DNA of 64,000 bases from Forficula auricularia (GCA_024734495.1 JALMQS010000085.1:25436920-25500919), one strand, 5' to 3'; positions 40,505 to 52,409 are shown, counted from the first letter of the stretch. Numbers and translations are program-made. The notes: a model not told the origin generated them from the letters alone.

Positions 40505-40950
40505 AACTATTTTGTTAAGGGAGAATGGTATAGGTTCTTGGTGAAACATATAAATAAAGTAAAGAAATTTTTTTTAGAAACTTTTTAAAATTTAAAATAT
40601 AAAATAGTAGGTACCTAGGTTTCACATAAATAAAATCCTTTGTGAACTGCTGAAGATGGGCTTATTCCCCGAAATATATATAGAGTCGTGCTAAACAAGC
40701 ATCTGATCTAGTTTTTAAGGAATTTGGTGAAACATTTTTTAAAATTATTGGATAAAAAACACTTGGTAGGCTTCACATTAAGATATAAAAATAAAACGAA
40801 TTTATTTTTATATCTCAATGTGAAACCCACCAAGCATTTTTATCCAATAATTTTAAGCATCTGATCTTTTATTTATGTGAAACCTACCTAGTATTTTATA
40901 TTTTAAATTTTAAAAAGTTGCTAAAAAATTTTCTTTACTTTAATTGTAAC
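40505..40950. mobile_element. Foldback element with a second hairpin inside
   Basis: Outer arms: AAAGTAAAGAAATTTTTTTTAG...AGGTTTCACATAAATAAAA and its inverse near 40875-40945. Inner hairpin 40728-40857: GGATAAAAAACACTTGGTAGG and CCACCAAGCATTTTTATCC. Related to the inner element at 59455-60830. It seems to interrupt a hAT-like sequence beginning CAGGGATGGGCAAGTTAC at 40409. Confidence 0.7.
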
Positions 40951-41058
40951 TATGTTAGTTACAAGATATCAAATATGTAACATCTTGAAAATATTAATTA
41001 CTTGAATATTCACATAATTCAGTAATTTTTTCTTGAAAATCAAGAGTATGGTTTACAT

Positions 41059-41370
41059 CAGGGTTCCTCAAACTATTTTCGGCCGAAAGTGAATTAGTGT
41101 TCCGCGAATGATGATATCAGAAGTCAACATCTTAAATATTGTGCCTAATATCAAGAAAATTTATAATCCAAGGACCTAAAATTATCGAAATTATTGAAAA
41201 TATAATTGTACTTTATTATTTTTAATGTGTTTTACTTTAATAACTACCATTAAAGAATACATGTTTTTTTTTTTTATAATGTTTATTTCCCTATTCTACA
41301 AAAAATCAAGGTATTCATTTAAAATTTCTTTGTAAAGTGTGCCGGCCTAGGAAATGTTTGGGAAACTATG
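41059..41370. mobile_element. hAT-like MITE
   Basis: Left end CAGGGTTCCTCAAACTATTT, right end GTTTGGGAAACTATG. Flanks GTTTACAT (41051-41058) and GTTTATAT (41371-41378) match at 7 of 8 bases. Confidence 0.8.
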
Positions 41371-41773
41371 GTTTATATAATGATTATTTCTAACCAACTT
41401 CAAAAAAGGAGGAGGTTATAACATCTAATGATCCTTGGAACTCATTGATTCTCTAAATGAAAAAACTGTAAAAAATAAAAATAATAAACAATTTTTTGGT
41501 TTTTAGTTTCCAACATACCCTAAATCCAATGCTCTGTGGTGGCATGGTAGAGTGGGAGTAAAATTTTCAGACTCTACCAAACAAATGAACACAATATTTA
41601 TTCAAAAACCTGAGAAAAATCTTGAATAAAAACTATTAACAAAAAATAAATTTTTTTGTATCTTTGACTTAAGATACCATTTACAAAAAATAAGAACGAA
41701 ATACTAGATTTTTTTAATGTGGTGTACCCAGTTCAAGTGTAAATGGTATTTTTTATTTCAACTACTTATAATT

Positions 41774-42022
41774 ATTTACAGGTCATGCTCGTCTTCAGCC
41801 GGAAATCAAAAGGAAATGATATGCATTATTTTTACTATTCTTTTCTCTCTCCATGCCACATAAGTATGTCTTTTGCCGAACGAGAGCTTGAAATTGTGTC
41901 CATCTCAGCCTGTACCGCAATGGACATTTGTTCGAACAAAGTACAAATATTCTGTGTAGATGACTCGGGTTTGATTTCCATTGCATTATCATGCTTTTTC
42001 AGTCGATTTTATCTTCAGAAAT
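41774..42022. other. Coding-like patch, both strands open
   Basis: An acceptor-like ttataattatttacag precedes 41782 on the plus strand. On the minus strand a frame reads MEIKPESSTQNICTLFEQMS... to a stop near 41833. Either could be an exon relic; neither is recognised. Confidence 0.2.
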
Positions 42023-42029
42023 AAATTTA

Positions 42030-44320
42030 ATGGCTTGAAGGACTAAAATCTCAAGTATTTATAAAGATGATTAATCGAGTAGCTCAAATCTATATTTACA
42101 TCTTTAACCAAATTTTATCTTAAATTGACTTTTATTTAATTGCTAAAAATAACTATAATTAGGTATAAAAATATAATTAATATGATTGGTAAACAATTTT
42201 ACAATACCACTTTTAAGATTATTAGACTTTCAGACCGTCAAAACTGATTTGTTTTCACTTTTAATTAGCTAATTTAATATACAATATTTTTTCAACAGTA
42301 GCTGTTCGTAGGGTCAAATTTTGGGCTCCTCAGGGAAAATTAAAAAGGGTTCCTACAAATTTTTTTATTTGTCTCTATTATAAATTTACATTTTTTTTTA
42401 AAATAAATTCTTGATTGTTTATTGTATTAAATGAATACAGTTCTTTATATATAAAAACAAGTTTGAATTTTTAATAAATGTTTGATGATTGTTTTTTATA
42501 TAGAACTGTATTAATTTAAATTTACATTATTTATCATCATCATCATGAGTTATCAGCCCTAAACTTGTTTTGACGCGACTACTCGTCTCTATTTTATATA
42601 TTAAACAGCGTATTAAAATCAAATAAATTTTTTCTTCTGGCCTTTACTGCTGCGAATTGTTCAATAACGACTTTGAAATCTAATTTAGCTTTTCTTTTGT
42701 TTCAATAGCCAATAGACTTAACGCAGTTAAATGTTCTGGTTCATAGAAATTGTCAGATTAATATTTTTTAATTTATAAAAAATGATTATATTGTTTGTGC
42801 CCCTAATCGGCGGACCAGCTCCCCCCCCCTAATCCACGTCCCTATTGACCCTAAGATGCCACTGTCTTTCAATTATCTGAGCAGTGTTGGACAGATTATA
42901 AAATAATAATAATAATAATAATAATAATATTTAAAGTTTTGATTGTCAGGTAATTTACAATAGTTAAAATGAATAGATGATGCAGAAAGCATATCTTTCT
43001 TCTTAATTCTTTATATAAACTTTAACATTTTTAAATAGAAAATATAAATTTTGTTTACATATTATTTTAATTAGAAATATATAGGAGAGTCATCACATAT
43101 ATAGGTAGGTATGTACATCAAAAAGTCTTTTTCATATCTGAGCGAATCGATAAAAATAATAAAAAAAAGCATCTTTAACTTAATATTTCTTTCTTTATTA
43201 ATTAATAAAATAGTTTCATTTTATTTCATAACGGTATGAATAAAATATTTTTGATACGTTATTTGAAAGAAAAAAATATTAAATTAAACATACTTTTTTC
43301 CAAAGTGAAAATTATCGTATTCAAGATTATTTTTGAAAAACATGAATGTTTTTATTAAGACATGGCAGTCAGATTAATTTAGCTACTATAAAATTTCTTC
43401 CGGGTTACATAATACTGTGAATTTATATAATTAACATTTTTTTGTCATCTCATGACATTTCGGTTCCTACTTCTTCTTTAAGTGATGATAAATGCAGCTT
43501 GAGGCAGCCAAGTCATCGAACTATTGGTATCGAATAGCCTTCGTCGATAAATGATTTAAGTAACTAGAGCTACTTTTGATTTCAGAAGTAGAAACCGAAA
43601 CGTCTAAAGAATGCTAGAGACATTTAATTAATTTACCTAAAAAGTTTTCCTAATCAATATTCATTAAATTAAATTAAGGCTTCGGTGTTTGTGATGTTTA
43701 AAAGCTGAACGAATTCAAGCAAATTCATTTAAATGTGGTCTTTTTGATGTTCCGAACTATAATTAAGAATTAGACAGTGCCGAACGTTTTTAAAGCGTTT
43801 CAAAGGTGAAAATGACCGTTCAGATTTCAAAGCAATATTTGCAGAGCGTCTTCACAGTTAGGAAAAAGTTTTTCCAAATTTTGTTCTTGAATTAACGTAA
43901 AACAATGTATTTTCACTTTTTAGAAACTTTTCTTTTGACCTTTTAACATTCTTGAGAATAATATTTTCATAAGCTGCCTATTTTCCTTTCTTTGATTACG
44001 AAAATGTGTAATTTGTGTAATTGGAAACACGGCGATCGGTTGAGGGAATCGACGTTATCAAAATATCGAAATAATTTATATCGTCGTCTTAGAGTGTAAA
44101 CCTGCTAAATCTATTTTTTATCATATATGACATATTAATACCGTTCGAAAGAAAAAGAGATGCAGCATCGTCCAAGTAAAACTGCTACTTAAAATTACGA
44201 TCGTAAGTTGTAGAAAAAAAATGTGAAAAATAGTTTCTTTTCATAACAACAATATTAAATTTTGTTTGTTTTTTGTCTGTCCTGTAAAATTTCTTTGTTT
44301 TGAGTTAGCAGGTTTACTCT
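42030..44320. other. Mostly unique AT-rich sequence, no gene seen
   Basis: Contains a short (ATA)n/(TAA)n run at 42905-42929 and an inverted pair (GGTTCCTACTTCTTCT near 43464; AGAAGTAGAAACC near 43585). No convincing coding frame. Confidence 0.4.
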
Positions 44321-44324
44321 CTAA

Positions 44325-44510
44325 GGGCCGGTTGAATGTCGGTTGGTAAACTCCCTTTAACCGTTGGCAAAGGGTAAATGGCTGGGATGGCCAATCAGAT
44401 GAAAGTGCCTGCCAATCAGATGACAGGCACTTTCATCTGATTGGCCATCTCAGCCATTTACCCTTTGGCAACGGTTAAAAAGAGTTTACCAACCGACATA
44501 CAACCGGCCC
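44325..44510. mobile_element. PIF/Harbinger-like MITE, 186 bp
   Basis: Ends GGGCCGGTTGAATGTCGGTT and AACCGACATACAACCGGCCC with TAA on both sides (44322-44324 and 44511-44513). The whole element is a near-perfect hairpin. The centre has CCAATCAGATGA twice in inverted arrangement. Confidence 0.88.
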
Positions 44511-44519
44511 TAAGGCGAC

Positions 44520-46820
44520 GATATGTTAATGAGTAGGTACAGCTACACATTTAAAAAGACCTAATTTTATTGAATTTAGCCGAAATCATTCAGCTATCAA
44601 GAAAATTTATTATACATTTTCCTTTATTCAATATAATCCAAATAAGTTTGAATTAAAAAATATTTTTAAAATAAAGAGTAATTTTTAAGTTATTTAATAT
44701 TTTGATAATTTGCTTTTGGCAATTATATTAAATACTTTGTGGTAGTGTATTATAAGAATCTTTATTTTTAAGGTAACCCTGTTCATAGAAATAAATCTTA
44801 CTTTCTATGTACTTAAATTATTTGTGCCTATTCTTTTGTCTTCAAAGTGATCTTTCATTATAAATATGATTAAATATTTTAATAAATATATTTATTACGA
44901 GTTATTTATAACTGTCGTGCTTCACTTTTATTTTCTAATTTGTATTTCAACAAATTGTATTCTTTATAATATACGATTATATTATATTATAATTAGATTG
45001 TAGGTTAATAATTATTATGATTATTATAGTTTCTATCTAATATCTTCACTATTTCTCCATATTAATACTTGAGAAAGTGAAAATATAAATGATTTGTCTG
45101 AGAAATCTTCTTTTAGCGATACTATTTTGTAAGAAATAATATCTATTTTCTGTTGGAACTTTGATGATCTGGAAGATTTTTTTCGAGTTCGAACTCCTGC
45201 AAGTCGTTTGCCTCAAAAGAGATGCGTTGTGGTCCCTTGGAAAGATACCCTTCTTAACGGTTAGACGCCACTCTTTCCTGATCAACGCCTTCTCCTTAAG
45301 GTTTTCCCGAAGAGGGCAGCCCGTGAGCGATTTGACCTGGTCGATCCAATGATTGTCATCTTCCTCGTCGACTGATCTTCTCAAGTTTATTCTCTAGGCG
45401 TATCAAATGCCTAAAACACCGTATGGTGATATAGGAGACTCAAGCTTCGTTCGTGGTATAATACGAGTATGTCCGGAACTTCCTCTAATGTTCTACGCAT
45501 GCACTCTGACAAGTTGATCGTTCGTGAAAAAAATTCCATCTTCAGAGTAAAAAAATCCTACATTTGTGGTAAACAAATATTTGATTCCGGATATGTTCCG
45601 AGCGTTCGATAGACCCTAAAATTCCACGCCGAAGGATTCCTCAGTCGCACTGAACTATTAAATGATTCAGACATCATACTAATACGCCAATGGTCAAGTC
45701 TCGAGGTTTCAACTCAATGAGTTTCATAAGATCAAACAGAGAATTAGCGATCAATCAAGGTGGTATTATTAACGTACCTCAAGCTGTTAATTATACCCGA
45801 ACAGGAAAACCTCTGACCCATCCATCTAGCTTTTATCACATGGCATTCGCGTTTTATACATTAGACCACCCATTATGTAATTTGAAAATTAATTAAAATT
45901 CCCTAATATTCTCATGACAACATGATTTCTAATGCCTTATTTAAGTGATAATAAATGTAGCTATCATTCATCTTTATCGAACTGCATGGCCTGAATGTTT
46001 TCATGCTTAGGATTGTACAGTTTGATCTAAACAGAACATTTATTGACTTGAGTGACTAGCTACATTTTATATTACATAGTGACTGATTTAAAAATTAGGA
46101 CCGAAAGGTCGTTAATTACTAAAAAATGTAATTAATTTGTTAATTTCACTATAGGTAGTCTAATCTTAAATAATCTTCCAGATAATAATTTATGTTTGAT
46201 TGAAATGATAATAAAGCAAATGTAATAGTCCAAGCATTCGAATATTAAAATTATTCTTTCGGAAAATGTAAGAATTATTTACTTAAATCCTTTTGGAAGC
46301 CATAAAAATTGTTAATGAAGTAAAATTAGTGAATAGTTGTAAATTTATATTGTCTGTCGTATCTGGAAATCCGACTAAGCCTAATTTTGAATTCTTTATT
46401 TAGACACCAATATTAATTATTGCGAAACTCTTTGACTAACAATAAATATGTACGACATACGGCTATTTTACTTTTAAATAATTTAATTCATTTATCACAT
46501 AGAAATATCAAAATAATTTAAATATCGTCAGGATGATTCTTCCTTAAAACTAATATCCATAAAATATATTTTAAATAAATATTTTTAATTATATAAATTA
46601 ATTTTTGTTAATTTGTGGAATAAAAAATACCATAAAAATAATATAATCTAGAAATAGATAAAAAAAAAAAATTAAATTTGAAAATTAACAGCCATAAAGG
46701 ATAGGTACATCTATCTTATTTTTAACATTTATAAGATAACTATAAATACTGATCTAAAACTAAAAAAACATTTTAGAAAATATTTAATATTATATGATTG
46801 CTCTTGAAGTTGTAACATCC
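44520..46820. other. Sparse region between repeats
   Basis: Holds the probable LINE remnant at 45200-45384 and an open plus-strand frame at 45690-45896 (GGIINVPQAVNYTRTGKPLT) that is protein-like but unrecognised. Otherwise AT-rich and non-coding. Confidence 0.35.
45200..45384 (-). pseudogene. Probable LINE reverse transcriptase C-terminal remnant
   Basis: The minus-strand peptide contains WIDQVKSLTGCPLRE followed by ALIRKEWRLTV. This matches the pattern W-I-D-x-V/I-K-x-x-T-G ... A-x-x-R-x-x-W-R seen at the end of many arthropod non-LTR retrotransposon polyproteins. Upstream sequence is frame-broken. No RT catalytic motif remains. Confidence 0.4.
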
Positions 46821-46829
46821 GTTTCCAAA

Positions 46830-47003
46830 TTAGCGAGAATCGGCTGGTTTGAGCCAATGAAAGGCCTTTTTAACTTGAGATAGAGAGACCACGGGGGTCT
46901 TAAGATGTTTTCGCACCGTTTGCATTGCAGAAGCAAATCGAGGAGAGAGCCCGAAGGAAAAAGGACCTTGCTCGCGTATGCCAGTTTCCCCTTTTGATGA
47001 GGC
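46830..47003 (-). CDS. Unidentified terminal coding exon
   Basis: The minus strand has a good acceptor (atttcatttttgcag, ending at 47004) followed by 57 codons and TAA. The peptide starts ASSKGETGIREQGPFSFG, continues through ASAMQTVRKHLK and ends KKAFHWLKPADSR. Base composition is richer in GC than the flanks. I do not recognise the family. A second open frame overlaps it but has a less protein-like composition. If real, the rest of the gene should lie at higher coordinates on the minus strand. No further exon was identified there. Confidence 0.4.
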   Translation of the reverse strand, partial: ASSKGETGIREQGPFSFGLSPRFASAMQTVRKHLKTPVVSLSQVKKAFHWLKPADSR

Positions 47004-47643
47004 CTGCAAAAATGAAATAGCATTACACCACTTATTTGAAAAAAACAAAAACAAAACAATACCAAAACATTAATCTATTTGAATAGGATGTGTACATGAA
47101 TTTCAATTTTAAATAGTGTGTGATGGAGCGCTATGTATTCCAGTGCTATCAAACCGCTGATGCTTCGATTTATTAATTAATATGGTGAATGGAGAATGGA
47201 GAACTGTATGAGGTGTTTCGGCTTAAGGGCGGTTGTATGGCAGTTTATTAAAGCCTTAGTAATGGTAATCATCTGATATACTGGCCGATTTCGCCGATGT
47301 GCGTTGTATAAGAAAGAATCCTTAGTAAACAAAGCTTTAATCCCCTGTTATGTTTACTAGCAGAGGTCGGGTGTTTAGGCTTCTGTAAAACCTTAGTAAC
47401 AAGAGCTTCTATATTCCAGGTAGCTACAGGTAGTTCAGGTAGCTCTAATCACCGGCGGCCGGCTCATGAAAATTCGAACTGAGATCCAGAATAAACGACG
47501 TATTGAGGATTATTTTATAAATCGAGTGACTTTCTTTTTATGTTTCTAAAATATAGTTTTACTATTAGATTTCTGTAATTAATAAGTCAATTATGATTGG
47601 ATTGGTAATTCCTTAGATCATAAGGTCATACATAACCTCATCA

Positions 47644-47915
47644 AGGTCGGATCCAGGAATTTTATATGGGGGGGGGGGGGGGCGAATGTATATAAGATGC
47701 CCGATGTAAGATCTACTTTTTATCTCGGAAGTGTGTCGCGATCGAATTGTCCAAGCGGGGGAGGGGGGGCAGAGGCGCCCCCCCCCCCCACACACACATA
47801 TAGAACTTTATTTTCAATTTTAAAATTTTTGAAAAATAAATGTTTTTTTTGCCAGGCACGGGCCTCTATGGGGGGGGGCGATCGCCCCCTCCGCCCCCCC
47901 CTTGGATCCGCCCAT
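47644..47915. mobile_element. hAT-type MITE with poly-G/poly-C ends
   Basis: The left AAGGTCGGATCCAGGAATTT and right CCCCCCTTGGATCCGCCCAT form the common GGCGGATCC-AGG inverted repeat. The interior has long G runs near 47670 and 47760 and C runs near 47780. Confidence 0.6.
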
Positions 47916-47934
47916 GAACCTCATAAGTCATAAG

Positions 47935-48977
47935 TAGAGACCGGATTCCTATGCAATTGCATATTTTATTTGCCGCCACATACGACCCAGGGGATCAATT
48001 ATCTATCCGAATCATGCATATAGGATACTGTGGGTTAAATTTTATACTGCATATTTTTGCATATTTGAGTAATATTGCATACAATTGCATATTTGAAGAA
48101 TATTGCATAAAATTGCATATTTGGGGGATTTTTTGTCAAATATTGCTTATTTCACAGCAAATACAGATTTTTTAAAAGTAAAGTATAAATCAATTTTAAG
48201 TGACCGTAGACACAATGACCTGAAGATAATTTAGAACAATACTTGTAAACATAAATTATTCACAATTATGGTACAATCAAATTTTAATTATATTTGAGAT
48301 CCTTTGTTAATTATTTCTTTATTATTATTATTATTTTTAATGGCCTTCGGTAACTATAGTCCATTTTGGCCATCGAGTGTTCTGTATGTGTGTGAAAGTG
48401 TATGTAAATTGGTGTAGTGGTTAGATTATAGCCGGACAAATATTTGCATTATTTTATTAGTTTATTATTTGTACGTCAATATGAAAAGGTTGTTAATATA
48501 AAAAAATAAAAGCAATACAATATTATCGTGTCTGTTAAATAAAACTACTCTAATAAAACCCCCTTCCCCGTATTTTTCGATCACATTTTTTGAAACATTA
48601 TTATATTTATTATGTTGATTTTATTCAAGAACACCTATTATTTCTTTGAATTTAAAGATTTTTTAATATATTAAATAGGTATAATGAGAATTTTGTGAAA
48701 TTTTTTACTCAATAAAGTACATATTTGACCCTTGGTGTCTATAGCTTACTTTATCATTTTATTTCTTTCATAGCACTCCTTCAAATAAATATATAGTCTT
48801 TTTGTCTTCAATTTTAATTTTTTAGTTGATAAATTTTTTTTTTGCCTATTTTCACTGCATATACTTATTTGCATATTTAAAAGTATTCTGCATATTACTT
48901 GCATATTTCAGCTTTTTAAACTGCATATTTTATGGTATATTTTGGCAGTTTTTACTGCATAAAAATCCGGTCTCTAT
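47935..48977. mobile_element. TIR element TAGAGACCGGA with a 9-bp target duplication
   Basis: Starts TAGAGACCGGATTCCTATGCA and ends TGCATAAAAATCCGGTCTCTA. AGTCATAAG flanks both sides (47926-47934 and 48978-48986). Subterminal regions repeat GCATATTT many times. A related end starts near 63545. No transposase ORF; the 9-bp duplication would fit a Mutator-like family. Confidence 0.75.
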
Positions 48978-48979
48978 AG

Positions 48980-50180
48980 TCATAAGGAAGAGAAGTCAAT
49001 TATTCCCATCCTTTTTTGTCATTTTCTTCTATTAGATTAGATTAGAAGGAAAGAATCGCTCACCCGCATATTTATTAAATAAAAAAAAAGTGAAAATTAC
49101 TTATGTTAGAGAACCGTTTATAAGTAATTATTAAATAATAAATTGTTTATTCATACCAATATTATAAATACATTACCGCCTCAATAAAATCATTTGAAAG
49201 ATAAGGTTTTCTGCATTTTCAGCCAGAAATCCCAAAGTCAAAAATCAGTTCACCCCATTGGAAATACAAACATTTTAGCAAAAGAACAAACTTCACTTGA
49301 CTTCTCAATCTTGAAATACTTCGAAAAATAATTATGTAAAATTTTTGAACGAATGGGTCTCGCCTTTGTAAACAATACTGGATATATTTTAATTAAATGT
49401 TTTGTTTTTACTTGAATAGAATCCGAGCCATCTTTATTACGAATGGGCTCGCTGGGCTAGAGCCCAGGGCCCCGCAATCCATGGGGCCCCTTGCCCTTGT
49501 GACAGCAGCCAAATCGATGATTAATTTTTCAATCAGTAAAATATCTTGTCGCAGCCATTAATATTTTTATCGATTCTAATACAAAAGTATTTAGAAAGAC
49601 TAAATACGGTATTTCTTTTGATATAAAGCGAAAAAATTTAAATTTGACACCTTCGAAAAAATCTGAAATATATACAAAGGGTCCCCCTTGTGGTCTGAAT
49701 CAAATTGGTTTTATATCTTATTAAAATAACACTATTTTCAAGTTTGAATAAGCGTTTTTCATAAATTCAGGAAATACTCGGGACGTCCAGGTACTCCAGT
49801 AGGCAAGCCTCGTAACGAATTCACTCAAAAGTTAAAAAAGCAAAAAAACAAAAACAAACAAACAATTTTTTGGTCATTCTGTTTATAAATGTCTGAAACG
49901 TAGAGAAAATAAAAATATCTGTCTGTGTGTCTTAATTCAGATACCTACGATAACTCAATAACGAAGAGTCGTAGAAAGTTTGTTCTTGTGTTAAAATATT
50001 TGTATTTCCAATGTGTAGAACTAATTAGATTTTGGGCTTTTTAGCTTATTTTAGATGGTTCAAAATTTTTTGAATGATTTTATTGAGATTTCAAGGCGGT
50101 GTATTTATAATATAGGCATAAATTAACAATTTATTTTATTAAATTGAAAGTTTTTTTGCCTAGGGTAGCAGAATTTTTAT
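48980..50180. other. Repeat fragments, no gene seen
   Basis: Includes a copy of the intron 4 relic (49060-49180) and a copy of the GTCTGTGTGTCTTAATTCAG family (49915-50100). Confidence 0.4.
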
Positions 50181-50183
50181 ATA

Positions 50184-50391
50184 TTGAAGGAGACAATAAA
50201 AGAGTGTGTCTTCTGCTGGAATTATAAATTTTATTTATTTATAACGAGACTATAGTTTCGAGGGCTTTGCCCTCTTCATCAGTCTATTACAATTGATTCA
50301 CAGGAATTAATTTATGAATCTATAGTCTCGTTATAAATAAATAAAATTTATAATTCCAGCAGAAGACACACTCTTTTATTGTCTCCTTCAA
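50184..50391. mobile_element. Foldback element carrying a hammerhead motif
   Basis: Arms of about 70 bp (50184-50253 and 50322-50391): GAAGGAGACAATAAAAGAGT...CTTCTGCTGGAATTATAAAT and its inverse. The left arm continues into the minus-strand hammerhead. The right arm stops just upstream of the cut site, at CTATAGTCTCG. Confidence 0.85.
50248..50282 (-). ncRNA. Hammerhead-ribozyme-like motif in a foldback element
   Basis: On the minus strand, CTGATGA is followed by A, then a perfect 6-bp stem II (GAGGGC-AAA-GCCCTC), GAAAC, TATA and GTC. The predicted cut falls after the C at 50248. Stem III is the minimal AC/GU with a UAUA loop, the form described for Penelope-like elements. Flanking bases can form stem I (TGTAAT-A-GA with TC-GTTATA, one bulge). 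One extra base sits between the core and stem II, so activity is unproven. It lies in one arm of the 50184-50391 palindrome. Confidence 0.7.
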
Positions 50392-50454
50392 TTTATTTTA
50401 TACTTAAGTTTATTATTAATCACTTATTATAAGAGCGTAAATAAGTTCTAAAAC

Positions 50455-50750
50455 GAGGGAAATTACTAAAAATGGGGCGGGTAGAATGATCTTTCATCCT
50501 TAAGAGCTAATGCATTGCAAGGATACCAAAACCAAGTCAAAACCTGTTTTGGTCTAATAGAGATTAATTTCTTAATTTATATTATTTATTATTAGGAAAG
50601 GCCTTTTGACTCTAGGTAAGAAAATATTAAATCGAAATGAATATCAGATTTAGATTATTATCCTTTAAAATAATTTATTCACCGAAACTTCAATGGACGG
50701 ATCTTGAAAACGTTTCACTTTTTCATCCAATTTTATTTGTTTTATTGGAC
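50455..50750 (+). repeat. Second copy of the repeat at 15358-15650
   Basis: Same order of blocks, ending in the GAAAACGTTTCACTTTTTC hairpin. Confidence 0.6.
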
Positions 50751-51187
50751 CTTCCACGCCGATGTCTCTCTATAAGACTGTGTGTAATTGACCTGTATGT
50801 TTAGTTGACTAACTCTAAGGCGCTGCGAGAAATTGCCATAGAAATACAATAAAATAGAAGTAGAATCTATCTATCTTGCGCTATGATGGTCCAGCTATGG
50901 AAATATGAATTTCATATTTATTATGTAATTTAATTTTTTTTTACATAATAAAAATCAATAATGCCTACTTTTCTTATTTCCATTTAATATGATTCATTCA
51001 ACATTTATTTATAGTTTTTCTCACTAAGATTATATAACATAGGTATGTGTTAATAATAAATAAAAAAGCTTTTGGACTCTAATTCATGTTTATTGTGATT
51101 GCTTTTTCATTAATTTATTGTATAATCACGAAGTAAAGAAAAATTAGTAATGCCACAGATAGTAATTATTGATAATTATATATATTT

Positions 51188-51405
51188 GGGAGTCAAGTTG
51201 GACAAGTGGTTAAAAAGCATGCGTTCTAATCAAGCTAGCGCGGATTCAAGCCCATTTGACCGTCTATAATCTGATTTCTTCAGGGAAGGCAATGGGAAAC
51301 CACCCATGTGAAACAGTTCCCCAGGAAAATTGGAATATGGAGAGCATACTCTCCATAGTAATCGCCGATGCTCGGAATCGAGTATGGCACTTGAAGAAGA
51401 AGATA
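51188..51405 (+). mobile_element. tRNA-derived SINE
   Basis: The 5' part looks like a tRNA: an A-box-like GTGGTTAAAAAGC near 51216 and a B-box-like GGATTCAAGCC near 51243, at tRNA spacing. A body with GGCAATGGGAAACCACC follows, then a (GAA)n tail near 51393-51402. The tRNA portion cannot fold as a working tRNA. Confidence 0.65.
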
Positions 51406-51479
51406 TATTTTATTTCTCTAATTTTTATCTTAATTTTACTCAATTGTATAAATTTATATTTTAAAATTTGAAATGTAAA

Positions 51480-52340
51480 CATTAACACTGCCTTTACGGG
51501 AAGTAAAACAAGGGCGTTAATATCGCTCTGGAGTAAGCTAAGACCAGAGGCTGGCACGAGGACGAGACACTGAACTCTATGGATCTATCTTGTGATAAGC
51601 CACGTGCTTTTGTAATATTTTTGTAACACCATCCTGGTGAAAACATTTAAATTACTTGACATCCCTTGTTTGTATTTTATTAACTGCATTTTTACCTCCT
51701 TTCTTATGATAACCTAAGACCATGAACCCCAAGACCAAAAAATTGAATAAATCAACTGAACTTCCTGATTTTCCAAGAAATAAACATATCAAGCAAAGCA
51801 CTTTCAAACCCGAGATTGAACGTACAGAGATTGAATGCTATGGGTGTGCTAGCCCTAGAGTAACCAGACTAAAATGTATGAAATGCACACCTAGAAGAGA
51901 AAATGTAAAAAACAAGCCCTTCCATATAAATGTCAGCACAAATAATACTCCCTCAACATTAGCTTTAATAGAGGCTACCGTATTTGAAGCTCACCAAAAT
52001 GTCTGTGCTGATAGTGAAGCAGTGAGGCAACTGTAGACTAGTCAATTTTTTAGAAGAAAGGAAGCATCCTTTTACATCCCAAATACTAGCGATGACCTTA
52101 GCTGACGGATGTCAAAATACACAACAAGTTTCTAGCGCTATAGTACCAGCAAAAGTTGGGAATAGGATCACTGAAAGTATCCAATTATTATTTTTACCAG
52201 ATGTTCAAGAAAACCGCACTCTCTGTTGGGAGTGAATTTTTTAATCCAAGCTGGTATTAAGTATGTTATATTGGATTTCAAACATAGTCAGTGGTACTTT
52301 TCTCATAAATATCCCTTTGCCAAAGTCGCATCCACGTTAT
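51480..52340 (+). pseudogene. Decayed Ty3/gypsy gag-protease remnant
   Basis: An open frame at 51722-52036 (104 codons) carries a zinc-knuckle-like CYGCxxPRVTRLKCMKC. It then reads VCADSEAVRQL, where the usual protease D-S/T-G-A has become DSEA, and stops. Broken downstream frames keep MTLADGCQ, FLPDVQENRTL, LLGVNFLIQAGIKY and SQWYFSHKYPF, typical of the retropepsin and its flank in Ty3/gypsy elements. Frameshifts and stops show it is dead. No reverse transcriptase or LTR pair was found. Confidence 0.65.
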
Positions 52341-52409
52341 AGTACTTTTTAAGTTTTTGTATTTTTATATTAGAATTTCTCTATCTCTTCATTTTTACTT
52401 TACGATACA

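Noticed and set aside
40647..40690. CTGAAGA-GGG...CCC-GAAA-TATATATAGAGTC, hammerhead-like
   Set aside because: Core and stem II fit the pattern, but bases before the core and after GTC cannot form stem I, and the related copy at 59540 breaks the GAAA. Too weak to call.
51188..51262. Functional tRNA gene
   Set aside because: A and B boxes are present but no acceptor stem or cloverleaf forms. A SINE body and tail follow.
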